DNA of 64,000 nucleotides. Origin: Margaritifera margaritifera. Taxonomy: Eukaryota; Mollusca; Bivalvia; Unionida; Margaritiferidae. The stretch spans positions 1,366,001 to 1,430,000 of the forward strand of contig JAQPZY010001596.1 in assembly GCA_029931535.1 (NCBI GenBank), read 5' to 3'. Every line of letters begins with the position of its first letter. The stretch's first letter is position 1. A model generated the notes under the pieces. The model was not told the DNA's origin. It saw only the letters and a program-made list of their open reading frames with translations, and did not search any database. The translations under genes were made by a program, and so were the position numbers. This document shows, one piece after another, positions 46,201-61,200 of this stretch.

Positions 46201-49200
46201 GCAATTTTTATTACAGAAAAGTGTTCTGTAAAGGAGAGCAGTGCATTCATTTATTACCTAATTGTCTAGGTACTAGTCTATGACATTAGTTATATCAGTA
46301 GTTTTTAACATGACTGAGACTCTTGAAAACTTTGTTAATGGATTTTCAATGGAGATTTGTTAGTTTTAAACATGTGGTCTCAAGTTGCTTTTGAAATCTT
46401 CATATTAGTTTGGAATCAACATTTCTTTTCCTCTAAAGTTTGTATGTATTACATCTTCAATGGCAAGAGTAGATCAACAATTTTTCCTACAGTTTTATTA
46501 GGGAAGACCTTTTTATAGCTTTGTTTTATGTAACTTCATATTTCTCAAACATTTTAGGAAAAGCAACAAAAACAAATTTAAAAAATATGATCAGCTTTGT
46601 ATGTTTACTGACCTACTTCTGAAACTAGCTACGTAACTGAAGAAAAAAAAAAAATTATGAAAGGGTCGCAAGTTCAGGTATTGTATGCAGGTCTTGATTA
46701 TTATATCGCCAAGTCACAGACGTTTCCTGTTGCTGTCATAAGAGAGGGTTAGTTAAGTAGTGGTTAATCTCATAAATTTTCTTTACAATTTGATTGTTGA
46801 GAGAGGGAGGTTGGGTTGGAGACAAGTAGAGCAAAAACAAATTTACAGCACAAGAAAAGTTTCATGCTCTCTCTCTCTCTTCTACTAGACAATGAAGGAA
46901 TACCTCGAATCCACCGCCTTCACACCCACAAAAATTGAATGGTTGATCCCTTTCAAGCTTGTTACAGTTCTGACTTTTGGAGGTACAGTGTATCTCCCAA
47001 TATAAGAAAAGGCTCTGTACATGACCGACTCATTGATAAACAAACTTTGCCACTAGTTTAAGCTTGATATTGTAGAACTTGAATTTCTTACTAAATGGGA
47101 TGACTGTGTACTGAATGGGATGACTGTGTCAAAGCACTTGCATATCAACTGTCTTTGAGGCAGAAGCAAGACTGCAACTATGAACAACAACCATGTTGTT
47201 TACATCAATGGCCGCTGTTGACAACAGACTTTCACAACCAATAATCCTACTGTAATGCTTGTTTCACTGATGTACTGTTACAGTGATGCAAAGCCAGTAT
47301 CTATTGACTTATATCTCATGTTATCTCCCTGATACAATAGCACACAATTAATGATTGGCCAAGTTTTTACATCTGTAGACGTCCTTGTTCTGATCTATAT
47401 TTTTATGATATCCCCATACAGACAGGGGTTCCGTTTGACAATAAATATATGGTCCCCACATACAGAGGTAGGTGACGTCATCCATTAATATATGGCTCCC
47501 ACACTACCAGGGTTACAATATGATGTTAACTGTCCAGGGCCATAACTCTATTCCAAAAGGAGCTGAAGAGACAAAGCCCATAAAAGGCACATCTATGTCT
47601 TTAGACAATGTACACACCAAACTGCATCATAATATGGTCCATGGTTCCTAAGATATGCTGGTTACATGAATCTATAGTTGTGATTTAAAATTAATGGAAA
47701 AGGGCAATACTCAATCAAAGCTGGACCTTAAAAGATGAACCTTTAAAAAGCACATCCATGTGTAATAGGCAATTCACCTAGCAAATGGCATCAAATTATG
47801 TGCAAGAGTTGCATAACTTTGGTGGCTCCAAGTGTGAACTGATGGAAAGACGAAAGGACAGAAAAGGTGATTACTATATGGCTCCTGCATCTCAATACAG
47901 GGCCTTAATTACACCTTCAGAATTAGAATATCACAACTTGAAGATTGGTACCACCTGAAAAGTTTATTATACAAATTTTTCTAAAGTTTTAATGCATGTG
48001 GTAGTATTTTTTAATTCTGCCTCTGATGAGGAAGCTCCAGAAAAAGAAATAAAAAGAAAAAGTAATCTACAACAGAGTTTTTAATACCAACCTTAGTTTT
48101 AACCATGTTCATTCTTTGGTCTCTGATGTGCTCCAAGGTTGCAGCAATGTCAATCTCTTTTGCCCCTGAAATTTGGATGAAACATTATCTTTCTTCTTTC
48201 TTTCCATGTCAGTATTATGGGTTACACATCTGTAAACTCAACCCCACTATAGTTTGACAGACTTGAGGATAAAACAACGAAATCTAAAAATTGGGGATTC
48301 ATTTTTTTTTTAAGTTTCAGCAGAATTGTAAAACTAGGATTATTAAGCTTATTGGACATGTGTTGATGTAGAACATCAAACAACCAACCAATTCTATCAT
48401 ACACTTTAAAACAACTTGACATTTAAACAAGAATCCCTTGAAAATAATGTCCAGAAATCCAAGATAATACTGTTTTTTCTTGGTAACTTCTGAGCATTGA
48501 AACCATCATTGACATTCTTGAGCGATAACAAGATTTTCAAGATGGACATCATAGTGGCCATATTTGATGCAAGATCGGCACCACTTTTATTTTGGACCAA
48601 CTAAACATTGTAAGAAGTCTTTTGAGTAAAAACCCATGTTGATATGACCATCTATGCAGGAGGAGATGTTATGGTGGTCATATTGGATGTAAGAGTTTCC
48701 CATTTTAATTTAGAACCAAATAGACATCATAAGAAGTCTTTTAGTGAATACCCTTGTCAATATGACCATACATTCAGGAGTAGTGATAACAAGACTTCCG
48801 ATTGGCATGATTTTCATTTAGGACCAACTAGACACCATAAGAGTTCTGGTGAAAACCCCATGCTGACACGACTTTTCATTTTGGTGAAGCAGAAAAAACA
48901 AGATTTTCAAGATGGTGGCCAAACTGGATGCCAGATTGGCATCATTTTCATTTAGGACCAACCAGACATCATGAGAAGTGATTTGGTGAAAATGATGTGT
49001 TGATATGATTTTGCATTCAGAAGGAGTAGTGATAAGAGTTTCAAGATGGCTGCCACAGTGGCCATATTAGATGTCAGATGAGCACCATTTTTATTTAGGA
49101 CCAAATTAGACATCACAAGAAATCTTTTGGTGAAAACCCCATGTCAATATGACCATCTATCCAGGAAGTCAGTAGCAATAACAAGATTTTCAAGATGACT

Positions 49201-52200
49201 TCCATGGTAACCACATGGCCATATTGGATAACAAAGTGGCACCATTTTTATTTAGATCTAACTAGACCTTGAGAATGCATGTGCAAAGTTTCAGGTCAAT
49301 CATCCAAGTACTTTAGAAGGAGTAGCGATAACAACCTTGTGCTAATAGATGGCCAAAAGACAACAAACAACCAGCCAGCTTAAAATAAACTGTTTCCACA
49401 ACAACAAATACAACCACTACTGAAGACATTTCATACATGTCAAAACTGAATTTAAAGTATCAAGTCACTATACATACCATACCTGAGTCACTATACCTAA
49501 CATAAATGATATACATAACTAGCTCTGCTCTTCTGGCCTAAAAAAAAATGACATAATTTCTTCCAAAAAAGGTTTTACATCACTACTGATATTGTGAGTG
49601 TTACAGCAAATGTGATTTTGCTTTGCTGATCGTAACATTTTACCCAAAACAAAATTACATACTTGTATCAATATACAGTTTATTATTCTTAAAAATGTGG
49701 GGGCTTTTGACTTTACACTATGTTCATATTGATGTCAAATTTTATAATTTTAAATCAAATTAATCTATGGGTTTTTATCACATCAAAATTTCAAAAGTCA
49801 CCCAAAAGTAGGAGTGATGCTAAATTTCTTTAGAGAAGTGTATATTTCATTGTCATAGTCTAACTTTTGTACAATTGGAAAATTTACAAATATTTTGTTA
49901 CAACTTTTTTGTTTCTTTGAACCTGTTAATAAATTTAATGGTGATGTAAAGACAAAAAAATAATGTTCTAAAAAATTATCTGCAGCTGCACGTGCAGCAC
50001 ACTGGACACTTACAGATACGTGCGTGTGATGTAACATAAGTAAATGACTGACTTAAAAATGTCGGATAAGAAGAACAATTCTTCTACCGAGCAAAAAGCA
50101 TACTGTAAAATCCAGGAGTTCTTACTGTACTCTCTGAGTGATCTTAAAGCCAACTTGGATAATTCGTGGATGCAATTTTCTGTCAGATCCTACAATTTTG
50201 AAGTTGTTTCATCATTTTAAAGATGGCCACAAATCCATACAAGATGACCCATGTTCTAGAAGACTGTTGTCTGTGATTGGTGAGCTGGAAGTGGCTGTTA
50301 TAAAGGGGTAACTGATGAATATGCTCCATCCACAGTGATATTTCTATTATTATGGGCATTAATATGTCAGTTGATTTTAATATATTGAAGAATCATTTTA
50401 AGCTCAAAAAAGTTTGTGCTGATCAAAAACAGACTTGGGTTGAAATTGCCAAACAGCTACTCGCCAAAGGTAAAAATATTGACCAGAGACATTTGAGTGA
50501 GATCGTCAAAGGTGATGAAACATGGACTTATTTTTTTTGTACATGACTCAAGAGGAAATAATAAAGTTTGGATTGCAGAAAACGATTAAAGACCAAAATC
50601 ACTTGGACTGTCAAGTGAGTTTTATATGCATTATTTATTGATGCAATGGGCCTATCGTCCAGGAACCTGTACCCAACTCTGCTAGTGTTACTTGACATCT
50701 TTATGCCTCCACAGTGTTGCCAAAAGTTGTGGAACACTACTGAACCACCTGTTAGCTCACTGGTACCCAAGGTATCCACCTACTTCATGACAATGTTGAG
50801 GTGCATATATCCACCACTGTAACAAGAGCTCGTGAAGGAGTACAGCTCAAACTTTGTCACATTTTCCATACAGCTCTAATTTAGCTCCAAGTGATTTTTG
50901 GCTCATTCCTGTTATCAAAGATTAGCTGAGTGGCAGACAATTTGAAAGCTGCCTTGTGCTTGGAAGTGCAGTTTTTCAGTGCATGAACAACATACCAAAA
51001 AGTGAATACAAAATGGCATTTAATAATTGGATAATCAGACTGAAAGAGTGTGTAGAGATGCATGGTGAGTAATGTGAGAGGATGCATTTATGTTAAGTAA
51101 TCATGAACTTTGTTGTACAGCGCACTTAATATTCATAACTTTATAAATACCCCTCATACAGGGAAACTTCCCTACACCGAACACTATTCAGACCGATGAT
51201 TTAGGCTGTTTTATAGAGGTTGGGAGTATACAGACATTTGATTTGTACTACAACAGCTACAATGGGAACAAAATATGTGGCGAGTCTGCAAATGTGACCA
51301 GGTTACAAAGGGCCCAGATTAGGGACATTTAATTGTATTTGTATTCTCAATGATTTGTGCCCTTTCAACAGCTATGTGTTTATTAGAAAATATATGGGTG
51401 TCAATTTATCATAACACCCATATTATAAATGGAGAAAATATTCCTGAACATATTTATGCTAAAACTGAGAAAACAGATATTTAATTATTCTGCTTCCTTG
51501 AATGATAATATGCTGGAAGCCTGAACAAATGCTTCTGAGACTTGACAAAATTATTCATAAATTAATTTGTAAGGTAAATACTGGTTTACAAACCTTTAGT
51601 CATCCTGTTAAGGACCATGTCAACGAGAGTGTAGGTACCGGTCCGTCCACATCCATCACTGAAAACAAAGGGGAAAAAATGAAAATATTTGCTTTATAGT
51701 TCAAAATAAACTTGCAAGAGATCTGCTTATGTCATCATTTCCTTGAATCCACATTGAAATAACTGATGTAAACCATACTGAAAGCTATCATTTAAAATCT
51801 GATTGGATGAAACCATTCTATTTAAACTTGATATATATAAAAATCATTTAAAGTCATTTTTAATACAATAGTTTAACTAGATTTAGTTGGATAAATGTAT
51901 TTAAACCTAGAAAATTGAATGAAATCATTCTTTTGATTAGATGAGATGATTTTCAGTAAACACAATGAAGACATCATACAGTGATAATTTAATCAAGTTC
52001 AGATTCAATAGGTCGATACACAAGTGGATGAAATTTCAACTTAAAACTGGTTGAGAACAAATTTTTCAACTTTAGATGATGGCTCCCAGAAGTGAAATAA
52101 AGATCAATAAACACTTGATGTCCCTTCCTCATTAGTTGCAGGACATAAAAACCTTTCAACTCCCCTTTTATATGTTGCCTCTAAGAATTATGTATGATGT

Positions 52201-55200
52201 AATCTACAGTGCAGTGTGCTTGAATCTAAATTATCCATACCTGCAGTGAACAGCAATTGGGCACGAGCGTCCACGGTACGACTTGTTCACTTTCCTAAAA
52301 AAAGATATTTCAGAACATAAGCAAGTCTAACATTGTAAGATTTTATAGACTGTGGTATCTAAGTATCATTCAAAAAGAGGTGTTATTGCATTATATAAGA
52401 ACTGTTACAGTCTAACATTCTAAGATTTAACAGACTGGTATCTACATGCAAGTATCATTTAAAAAGAGGTGTTATTGCATTGTATAAGAACTGTTACAGT
52501 CTAACATTTTTGTAAGTTTAATAGACTGTTGTATCTAAGTATCATTTGAAATGAAGTGTTACTGCATTATAAAAGAACTGTTACAGTCTAACATTATAAG
52601 ATTTAATAGACTGTGGTATCTAAGTATCATTTGAAATGAAGTGTTACTGCATTATACAAGAACTGTTACAGTCTAACATTGTAAGATTTAATAGACTGTG
52701 GTATCTACACGTAAATATCATTCAAAAAGAAGTGTTTTGCATGTTACAGTAAAACATTGTAAGATTTAATTGACTGTGGTATCGAAGTATCATTCAAAAA
52801 CATGAGTTATTGCAATATATAAGAACTGTTGCAGTCAGCACAGTGAATAAACGAGTGAGTCAGTGTGAATCAAACTGAGTATTAACCATAAAGTTATTCA
52901 TATTGAGAAAGAAGTGCCATTTTCTGTGTCATTCATGGTAAGGAGAACTGTTCATAACAAAATGAATAATCAGCATTAATGCTAAGTCATACTGAGTAAG
53001 TAGTGATATCTTGGTGTAATTCATATAATTGTTACTATCAGCACAATATGACTACAGTATTTTTCACCATGATAAGATCACTAGGCCAGCCTAATAAATT
53101 TGTCTAAAGTTTGTAAAATTGGGGGCTGGTCTTGTCATCAAGCATGGGCTTATCATTGGATACAGTCACTGAGTGAGTTGGTGTTAGTGTAAGTCATGCT
53201 GTCATTCTCAGTAAGAAAAAGTGTTCCTATCAACACTATGTACGTAAGTGAGTGAGCTGGTGTAAGAGTCAAACTGACTAATTATTTTTACCTCTCACAC
53301 TCAAGGTAAGAAACAAGTGTTATGTTCCAGGTGACTCATTTAAGAAGAGTAAAGAGTGTTACTATTAGCACACCTAGTAACTGAGTGATATGGTGTACCG
53401 GTAAATATAATTAAGTCATACTAAGTGTCATTATGGTGAACAAGAAATATTATTATCAGCACACAGAGAAAGTGAGTGATTTGGTGTAAATGTGAGTCAT
53501 AACGTCAAGTGTCATTCACGGTAAGACATGTTACTATCGGCACAGTGAGTAAATAAGTAATTTAGTGTTAATGTGAATCTTACTCAGCGAGTGCTATTTA
53601 TGGTGAGTACAAAATATTATGATCAACACACTGCGATTAACTTAGTGATTTAATGCAAGTCATATTGTGGAAGTGTCATTCATGGTCAGCAGGAATTTTA
53701 CTATCAGCACACTGTGAGTAACTAAGTGATCTGGTGTTAATGTGAGTCATACTGAGCAAGTGTAATCATTGTGAGTAAGAAATATTATATCAGCACACTG
53801 TGAGTAACTGAGTGAGTCATATTAGTAGGCAGGCCAGATTCTGGATCACTTTTGTGACTATGCAATTTGTCTTTTTCACAATTGCTAAATCACAAAAGCT
53901 CTCCAGTATGCTGACAATAAAAAAGCGGGTCTGAAGCAAGCGGGGCCAAAGTTGGCCCCTTTCTTGTGCTTAGTCTGATTCCATCCACAGAACTTCCCAA
54001 AATTCCTTGAGTTTCATCCTTTTTCTATCTTTATAACTGTAATAATTTTCCGAGAAAATTTGTTCATGGAAGTTCAAAGATTATACTTGTCAACAATTTA
54101 ATGCACAAATTAAGGACAAACGTTAATCTGGGTCTTTACAAAAAGCAAAACAAAGTGCCAAAATTGACATGCACTGGTTAGACTTGTTACCGGCCTCATG
54201 CAAATTTTTGGGGAGACGACAGATTTTACAAAGTTGAACAAACTACATTTTCTGGAGGATGGATGGAATTATAATACACAAAGCTAAGCACAAGATATGA
54301 AAGCAGATAATGAAATACAGCAAGGGTAAACTACATCAAGAAATGATTGACTACGATATTTATGCACATCAAGGCAATCACAAGATTGCAAACAACAAAA
54401 TGAAAACATTATATACATACCCAAATGTAACTAAAGAGTGTACAACTCACTGTTTGGTCTGATGGTATTGGACTGCAGAGCCAGAAGTTTGGTGTTCAAA
54501 ATATATTTGTGTGCTTGTTGTTGTTTTTTTAAATAAAAAATTTAATTTCACATTTTATGTACCTTTTACCAAACACTTAACTTCAACTTGTGGTTAATAA
54601 TTTAATTTAAATGATCAAAAATATTTAAATATTTACAAATCAAGAAAGTAACAAATATTTAGAATTTCCCAAAAGTCTTTGAGAATCACACAATTGTACA
54701 TGATATGACTGCTAGATGTACGAACCATTTCACTGAAGTGCTTTTTATTTACAACAGCATTCAAATACAGTGAATTTACTATTTTTCATGGGGTACCAAT
54801 TTTCTGGGATTTCATGGTTGCTTCAAACTAAGAATTTAAAGACCCAACAAACAGTGATCATTCTGTAGAAAGAATAGGGTTTGTTTCACAATGCATGAAA
54901 TCATGTGCTGATGAAAATGTTATTTTTTGCAAAACCACCCAAATTGATCCCCATAAAAATAAATGAATTCACCGTATCTTTTGACTTCACACTCAGGATG
55001 TATACATGTTTACAAGTTTGCTGATAGGCATATCTCTTTGCTACTTTAACGTGCACAAATACCTTAGTTGAGAAGTCATTTATTCTTTCAACTGACAACA
55101 CTGACACCAGAAAAAATATCTCTATACTATTAGCTGATCCAAAAAAGGTGCTGAAGTTTTAAATCATTTCAAAATTGCTGCCCACTGAACAGCACTATAG

Positions 55201-58200
55201 AAAAAGAAATATGAATACATTAAAATTATGGCAGCAGCAATATTTTTTTATTAATTTAGATAATTTTCATAGTATTATATGGCGTTACAAATTTTAACTG
55301 ATTTCAAACCCCACATGATTACACAAGATTTTCACTGGGTTGGACAGACCTGTTGCACAATTTAGATAAAATGACTTCTACACATTGTAAATCTCAACCA
55401 TTAATAGCTAAATGAACTGATTTTATTTCATGCTTCTAACAGACCTTTTGCCATTTGAACACTAGATGCTAATTTTGCCAAAGAGTTACTTCCCTTAGCA
55501 ATGACAAGTGGACCAAAACAAATTTAAAATAAAATTTTAAAAATGACTGTTTGACTATGCAAATTGTGTGCTCCAGTTTGCAGAAAGCAAATTGGCATAT
55601 GCATTAACAACTACCTGAATTTTATCTGAAAGTGGTGTAAATAAAATGTGTCTGGATATTGATGAAGTCTAATGATGCTGACGGTTTAAATTATTGGTGC
55701 ATCCATATGGTACAAGATTTTGTGTTAAAGATTTTAAAGTCAGACCCTAATAATAAACACAAATGTGCTATCTGTGGGCACAACATGGTGCTTCACACAT
55801 CCCTTATGTTCAACCACCCTGAAGTCATAAAAAAATGTAATAAGTTATGCAAAAATAATACATATCAACATGCACACAACAAATCATGCACAACAAACAA
55901 ATACAAACACAGTATTTGAAGAAACCTCATGAACGAGCATACCATGGTCAGATTTTAAAATAGTACTATTAACCTCCAGGGAAAAATTAATTTTAATATA
56001 TAAAAAAAATATGCTAACAAGAAAGACAGATCATACTGCTGTACAAGTTTAAATTGGTATTACAATCTGCTAAATGTAAATTTATTACAAACAGGTTCTT
56101 ATGTATATCTATTGATTCAAATTGGCAAGGTTCCTTACTAACAGGTTCTTATATATGTATCTATTGATTCAAATTGGCAAGGTTCCTTACAACCAGTTTC
56201 TTATATATCTATTGATTCAAATTGGCAAGGTTTATTACAAACAGGTTCTTATGTATATCTATTGATTCAAATTGGCAAGGTTTATTACAAACAGGTTCTT
56301 ATGTATATCTATTGATTCAAATTGGCAAGGTTCCTTACAAACAGGTTCTTATGTATATCTATTGATTCAAATTGGCAAGGTTCCTTACAAACAGGTTCTT
56401 ATATATTTCTACTGATTCAAATTGGCAAGGTTCCTTACAACCAGTTTCTTATGTATATCTATTGATTTTGATTGGCAAGGTTTATTACAAACAGGTTCTT
56501 ATGTATATCTATTGATTGGCAAGGTTTATTACAAACAGGTTCTTATGTATATCTATTGATTCAAATTGGCAAGGTTTATTACAAACAGGTTCTTATGTAT
56601 ATCTATTAATTGGCAAGGTTCCTTACAAACAGGTTCTTATGTATATCTATTGATTCAAATTGGCAAGGTTCCTTACAAACAGGTTCTTATGTATATCTAT
56701 CGATTCAAATTGGCTAGGTTCCTTAAAACATTGGACCATTTTATATGTAATATTAAAATAAAATTTGCAGGAGAACATGTCACAAAAAAGAGTAAACAAG
56801 ATGCTTAAAGTAATATGATAACATAATCCTCTGGACCAACTGAAAAAAATTATGCAATGGTAATATGTGTGACAGCTTCAAAAAAAAGAAAAAGTTTACA
56901 ATTTCAATACTAAATGCAAAATTATGAACAAGGAGAAATTATTTTCCTGGTGAGTAAAGAATTATCTCAGATGACAGACTCACCTCCTGAAGTCCAGCAG
57001 CGCCTTGATTGAGGAAGGGACTCCAAGGTCAGGCCAGGTCAGGAAGTGGAACTGGGTCACAGTGCGTGTCTCATTTGTCTGCAGATTCTTCAGGTAGAAG
57101 CTGCGAACCAGATAGTCATCACACCAGATATGCTCAGAAACAAGGTGGACCTTTGTAATAAAATACAATTATGCAATGTATTACAGCTAACAGACCAATT
57201 ACATGCCATGTTTGAAAGCAACAGATTCTACATAATACCAGCTGCACACCCATTTTTGTTGTTCTTACAAAAAATGCCATTTTAAAGTGTACATGTCTTG
57301 ATCACAACAGGACTCACGGAAGGGAAGAGGCTGCTAAAACATGAACAAACATTACGATTTTCACAGAACTTATGATCATGCATGCCTGTCTCATTATCAC
57401 TTAACTTTGAGGGTTAAATAAGTGCCAAAAATGATTTTAAATGTGCTTTGTTTAATGCGGTCATATTTGGAGAGACAGACTGCACCTCCAAAGATAAAAG
57501 CATCCAATGTAGTCAAAGGGAACTAACTCTTCTAACATGTATATCTACACGATTGTGACCTTGTTAATGACATCATCTGTGTGCATTTATTATTACAATG
57601 AGATTAACTTCAGAAAATTTACCCAAATAGTAATTTCTTAAGTGCACAGTGTGCATATTACACTGAATACAGTATATTTTTCATGTTATGTCAAAAACCC
57701 ATATACAGTATTGTCACAAGTCTAATATAAGATTATTTAATCTGTCTTTACAAGACTAAATGAGTGTAAACTCGATACAATTGTAGATCTGGGATAAATA
57801 CAAACTAGATTTGTGTATGTAAAATAAGTCTCAAAAATTCAAAAATGGAGAAAACTCTGAAATAATGCTATAAATACATAAAATCTATTGAAGTCATCTC
57901 ATGATGCATACCAAATACCATTGTCTATCTCAACTGATTTTTGCCTAACTGTGTCAACAAAATTTTTGTTCAAAAAAGTCCGTCCAAAAATGTATTTCAA
58001 CAACAAAAAAAAAAACTAAAAAAACTGCTAAAATGATCTGAAAATACAACCAAGTCATTTACTTATGATCATGATAATGCATGTACAAGTTCATAGCTCT
58101 AAATTAAATTTGTGCTGTTGTACTAAAATGGATTCAGGAAAGACATATGGACATGCAGACATTTGAACAGATGGCAGCAAAACAACATGCCCCCATCTGC

Positions 58201-61200
58201 AATTTGGTTGGAGAGAGGCATCAAAAAAACATAAAGAGAAAAAAAGCTACCTCTCAATTTAGGATGACATCTCAATGATATACAAAATATCAGTATCCAG
58301 TAGTCACATACCAAAAGTTCATGTTTTTCATTGCCAAGACTTGTATCTTTTTTATTGCTTCCCCTGTAATGAAGCCTTTCCTGTGTAGCACTAACCTTTA
58401 GACCTACAATTGCTTTCTATCTATGGGATGCAAGTTCGAACCCTAGAATTGCATGAAAGAGTTATTGTATTTACACATTTTCTGTTTCATTCACTTTAAA
58501 CCAACACATCCTATATTTTTAGGATATTTAGTTTCAATTTCTGCAAAACTGAAATACAGTTGTTACTGAAATGAAATTATGTTCAGGCCATATGCATTTG
58601 ATAACCAATCCTGGTGGAGACTGGGTGAGGATGGGATCAAGGGAAAGTGTTTTAAACCCCACCCACCATATTTTGCATAACAGAAGCTTTGCTAATGGTC
58701 AAAAATTGTACATTTTATGGATTTAAGAAATCAGGTTAAAGACATAACACTGTGCATTCACTATTTTTTGTGAGATACCAATTTTTTGTGGATTCTGCGG
58801 TCGTAACTACTATGATAATGCTTTGCATTTGGAGTCAACTGATGTCATCACAGTAAACACCTCTTCCTCCTTTTATCAATACAATGTAAAACAAACATGA
58901 TTTATTTTGTGAATATTGCCAGTGATATAACTTTTTACCTATAAAGAACAAAATATGCCAAACAAGTACAATGCATGATCAAAACTACTGTCTCCGCCAC
59001 TTCCCTCCTAGAAACATAAAACAATGCTTGTTAATCGGATATCTATATATGTTTGTAAGGCTTCAAGATAATAGCTATACAGATGTGGCTGTATTTCCCT
59101 CAAACAAGTTTTGGTGGATGATAATAAAAGTTAGTTGCTGTTGCTAGCATCTTTTTTCTTTTTAGTTAAGGTCTAGGCTACATGTTTTGTTCTAAAGGTC
59201 TGATGTGTGCCGACACACAGCCACTCAGTACCCTGGGGAAGTCATCCATTTATGGGGTTTTGATAAATCCAGGAGATAAGCTTTCACATGTCTTTTGTCT
59301 TGTACTTTGTGGCTATAGAGTGTTTAAACAGTTGTGAAAAAGTAATGACAAATAAAATTGCATGGGATGATTAGAAGTGATATATTGAGTTAACATAGTT
59401 TTAAGTTTATTTGTTTTTGTTTTTATCCATCTGTCCATCCATCCATTATTTACACATTCCTTCACCTATTCTTTTGTTATTAGCCATCCACTTGCCACCA
59501 GAAGCTAATGTACCAGTAACACACTGACCCAGATTAAATAAGTGCACACATGATGGCAATCACTTCCCTGTTTACTTTGTAAAAAAGAACTTCATGTCTT
59601 TGAGACAAAAAATACTTCTGTCTCCTAACTTGCATTTTGGTGGGGCAGGGGATGCAGATGACTATCCTGGTTTTTTAAAAATTATTATTATTATTGTATG
59701 ATGTGTGTGTGCTGCAATCCCAGCTGCCCATGAAAAACAATGGCAGATCCAGACCCCCTTTAGACCATGCCTGTAATGAGGGTGGGGGGGGGGGCAGCTA
59801 TTTTTACATTCGAATTAACAATTAAGACAGACATCAACAAAATGCAGCCAAACTTACTCCAGGATCGAAGCTTTGAAGATTAAGCTCACTCTTCAACACA
59901 ACACTCCACCCCACCTTTCATAAATTCACCTCAGTTTCATAGGCTGATCATATAAATATGAGTGACTTAAAAGAGCGGTATGATTGGGATGACCTAATCT
60001 GTCCCAGTAAATTACATTTTTGACATTTTGTAAATTACTTGATCATATCTAACCACAAAGTCCAATTCAGCAATGCATCACAGCAGGTTTATCATTGTTG
60101 TCACGGAAGTAAGGGGAAATAATTTCATAGAGACACAAATGGCGCTGAGTCAAATTTCTTCAGCAAAAATTAATTTCCATGTCTGAAATGTAATGCAGTT
60201 TTTATTTATTTATTCTAGCTAACAAAGTGCTCGTTTTTGCTGCTGCAGGTATAACTTCTGTAGGCACACACAATCATGTGTCACATGGCATGATGGGAAA
60301 TCTTATATTTTTGCATGTGAAATTAAAAGGATATATTTTTCACAAGTGAAAATAAAAGAATGAAAAAAAAAAAAAAATTATTTTGCCAGCAAGTTTATAT
60401 ATTTCACACTTGAGTACATAATAAAATTCTGTTATTTATTTCTTGCAAGGAGTTATTATTTTTTTAACTATTTTGCAATTATACAAATATTTTACAGGAT
60501 TCAGGAAGTCATGAAGCTTGAAAATCCATTACAGTCACTATGCATAAATAGTCTTCGCTTCACTTAGGTAGTTCAAGCAATGTATAATTGATTTCACAAA
60601 GACCATTCATGCATAGTATGTAATTGCTTTTTAAGCTTCATATCTTCATGAGTTCTGTAAATATGAAGTTCAATTCTTAACTCCTTCTAAAATAAAGAGC
60701 TGGGGCAAGGGAGATAACTCACCTCATAGATGTGGTAGAGGTCACTGCCTTCCTCTGGCCAGTACCTGTGACACATGGCCTCTCCATTTTCAGTCATTTT
60801 ACTCAGCATCACGATGACCACACTACCCTGCTCCCAGATCATCTGTATGTGGAAGCAACAATTTTTTATTCGACTTGCTACAAGATATATTTGCATCATG
60901 GACAAAAATGATAATAACAAAATTGTTCTTTCCAGAATCAGGACTTTCAGGTATCCTTAGGGGTAAAAATGCACTGATTGAGATAAATCAGGTTTCCATT
61001 AAAATTTGTCAAAAATAGTTCAAGTTCATGAACTACGAAACATAATTAGAGGCCCACCATCTATTGTCTGTTTATAATCCCAGGCCATAATGTTTCCATG
61101 AAATTCTCACAATTTCTTCTCAAAATGAGATTTGACATTATCTTGACAATATCAGTATTTTTGTCAGAGGTTGATATCACTGAAAGGATGCAAAATCACT

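Noticed and set aside
49985..49998. 14-bp palindrome GCTGCACGTGCAGC with an E-box core
   Set aside because: Within an intron of an AT-rich region with no promoter context; short palindromes occur by chance.
49798..50037. Minus-strand 79-codon frame
   Set aside because: AT-rich, no recognisable domain, and next to the mariner relic.
58375..58450. tRNA gene or SINE at a perfect B box
   Set aside because: Only the B-box half is convincing; no A box at proper spacing and no cloverleaf can be drawn.
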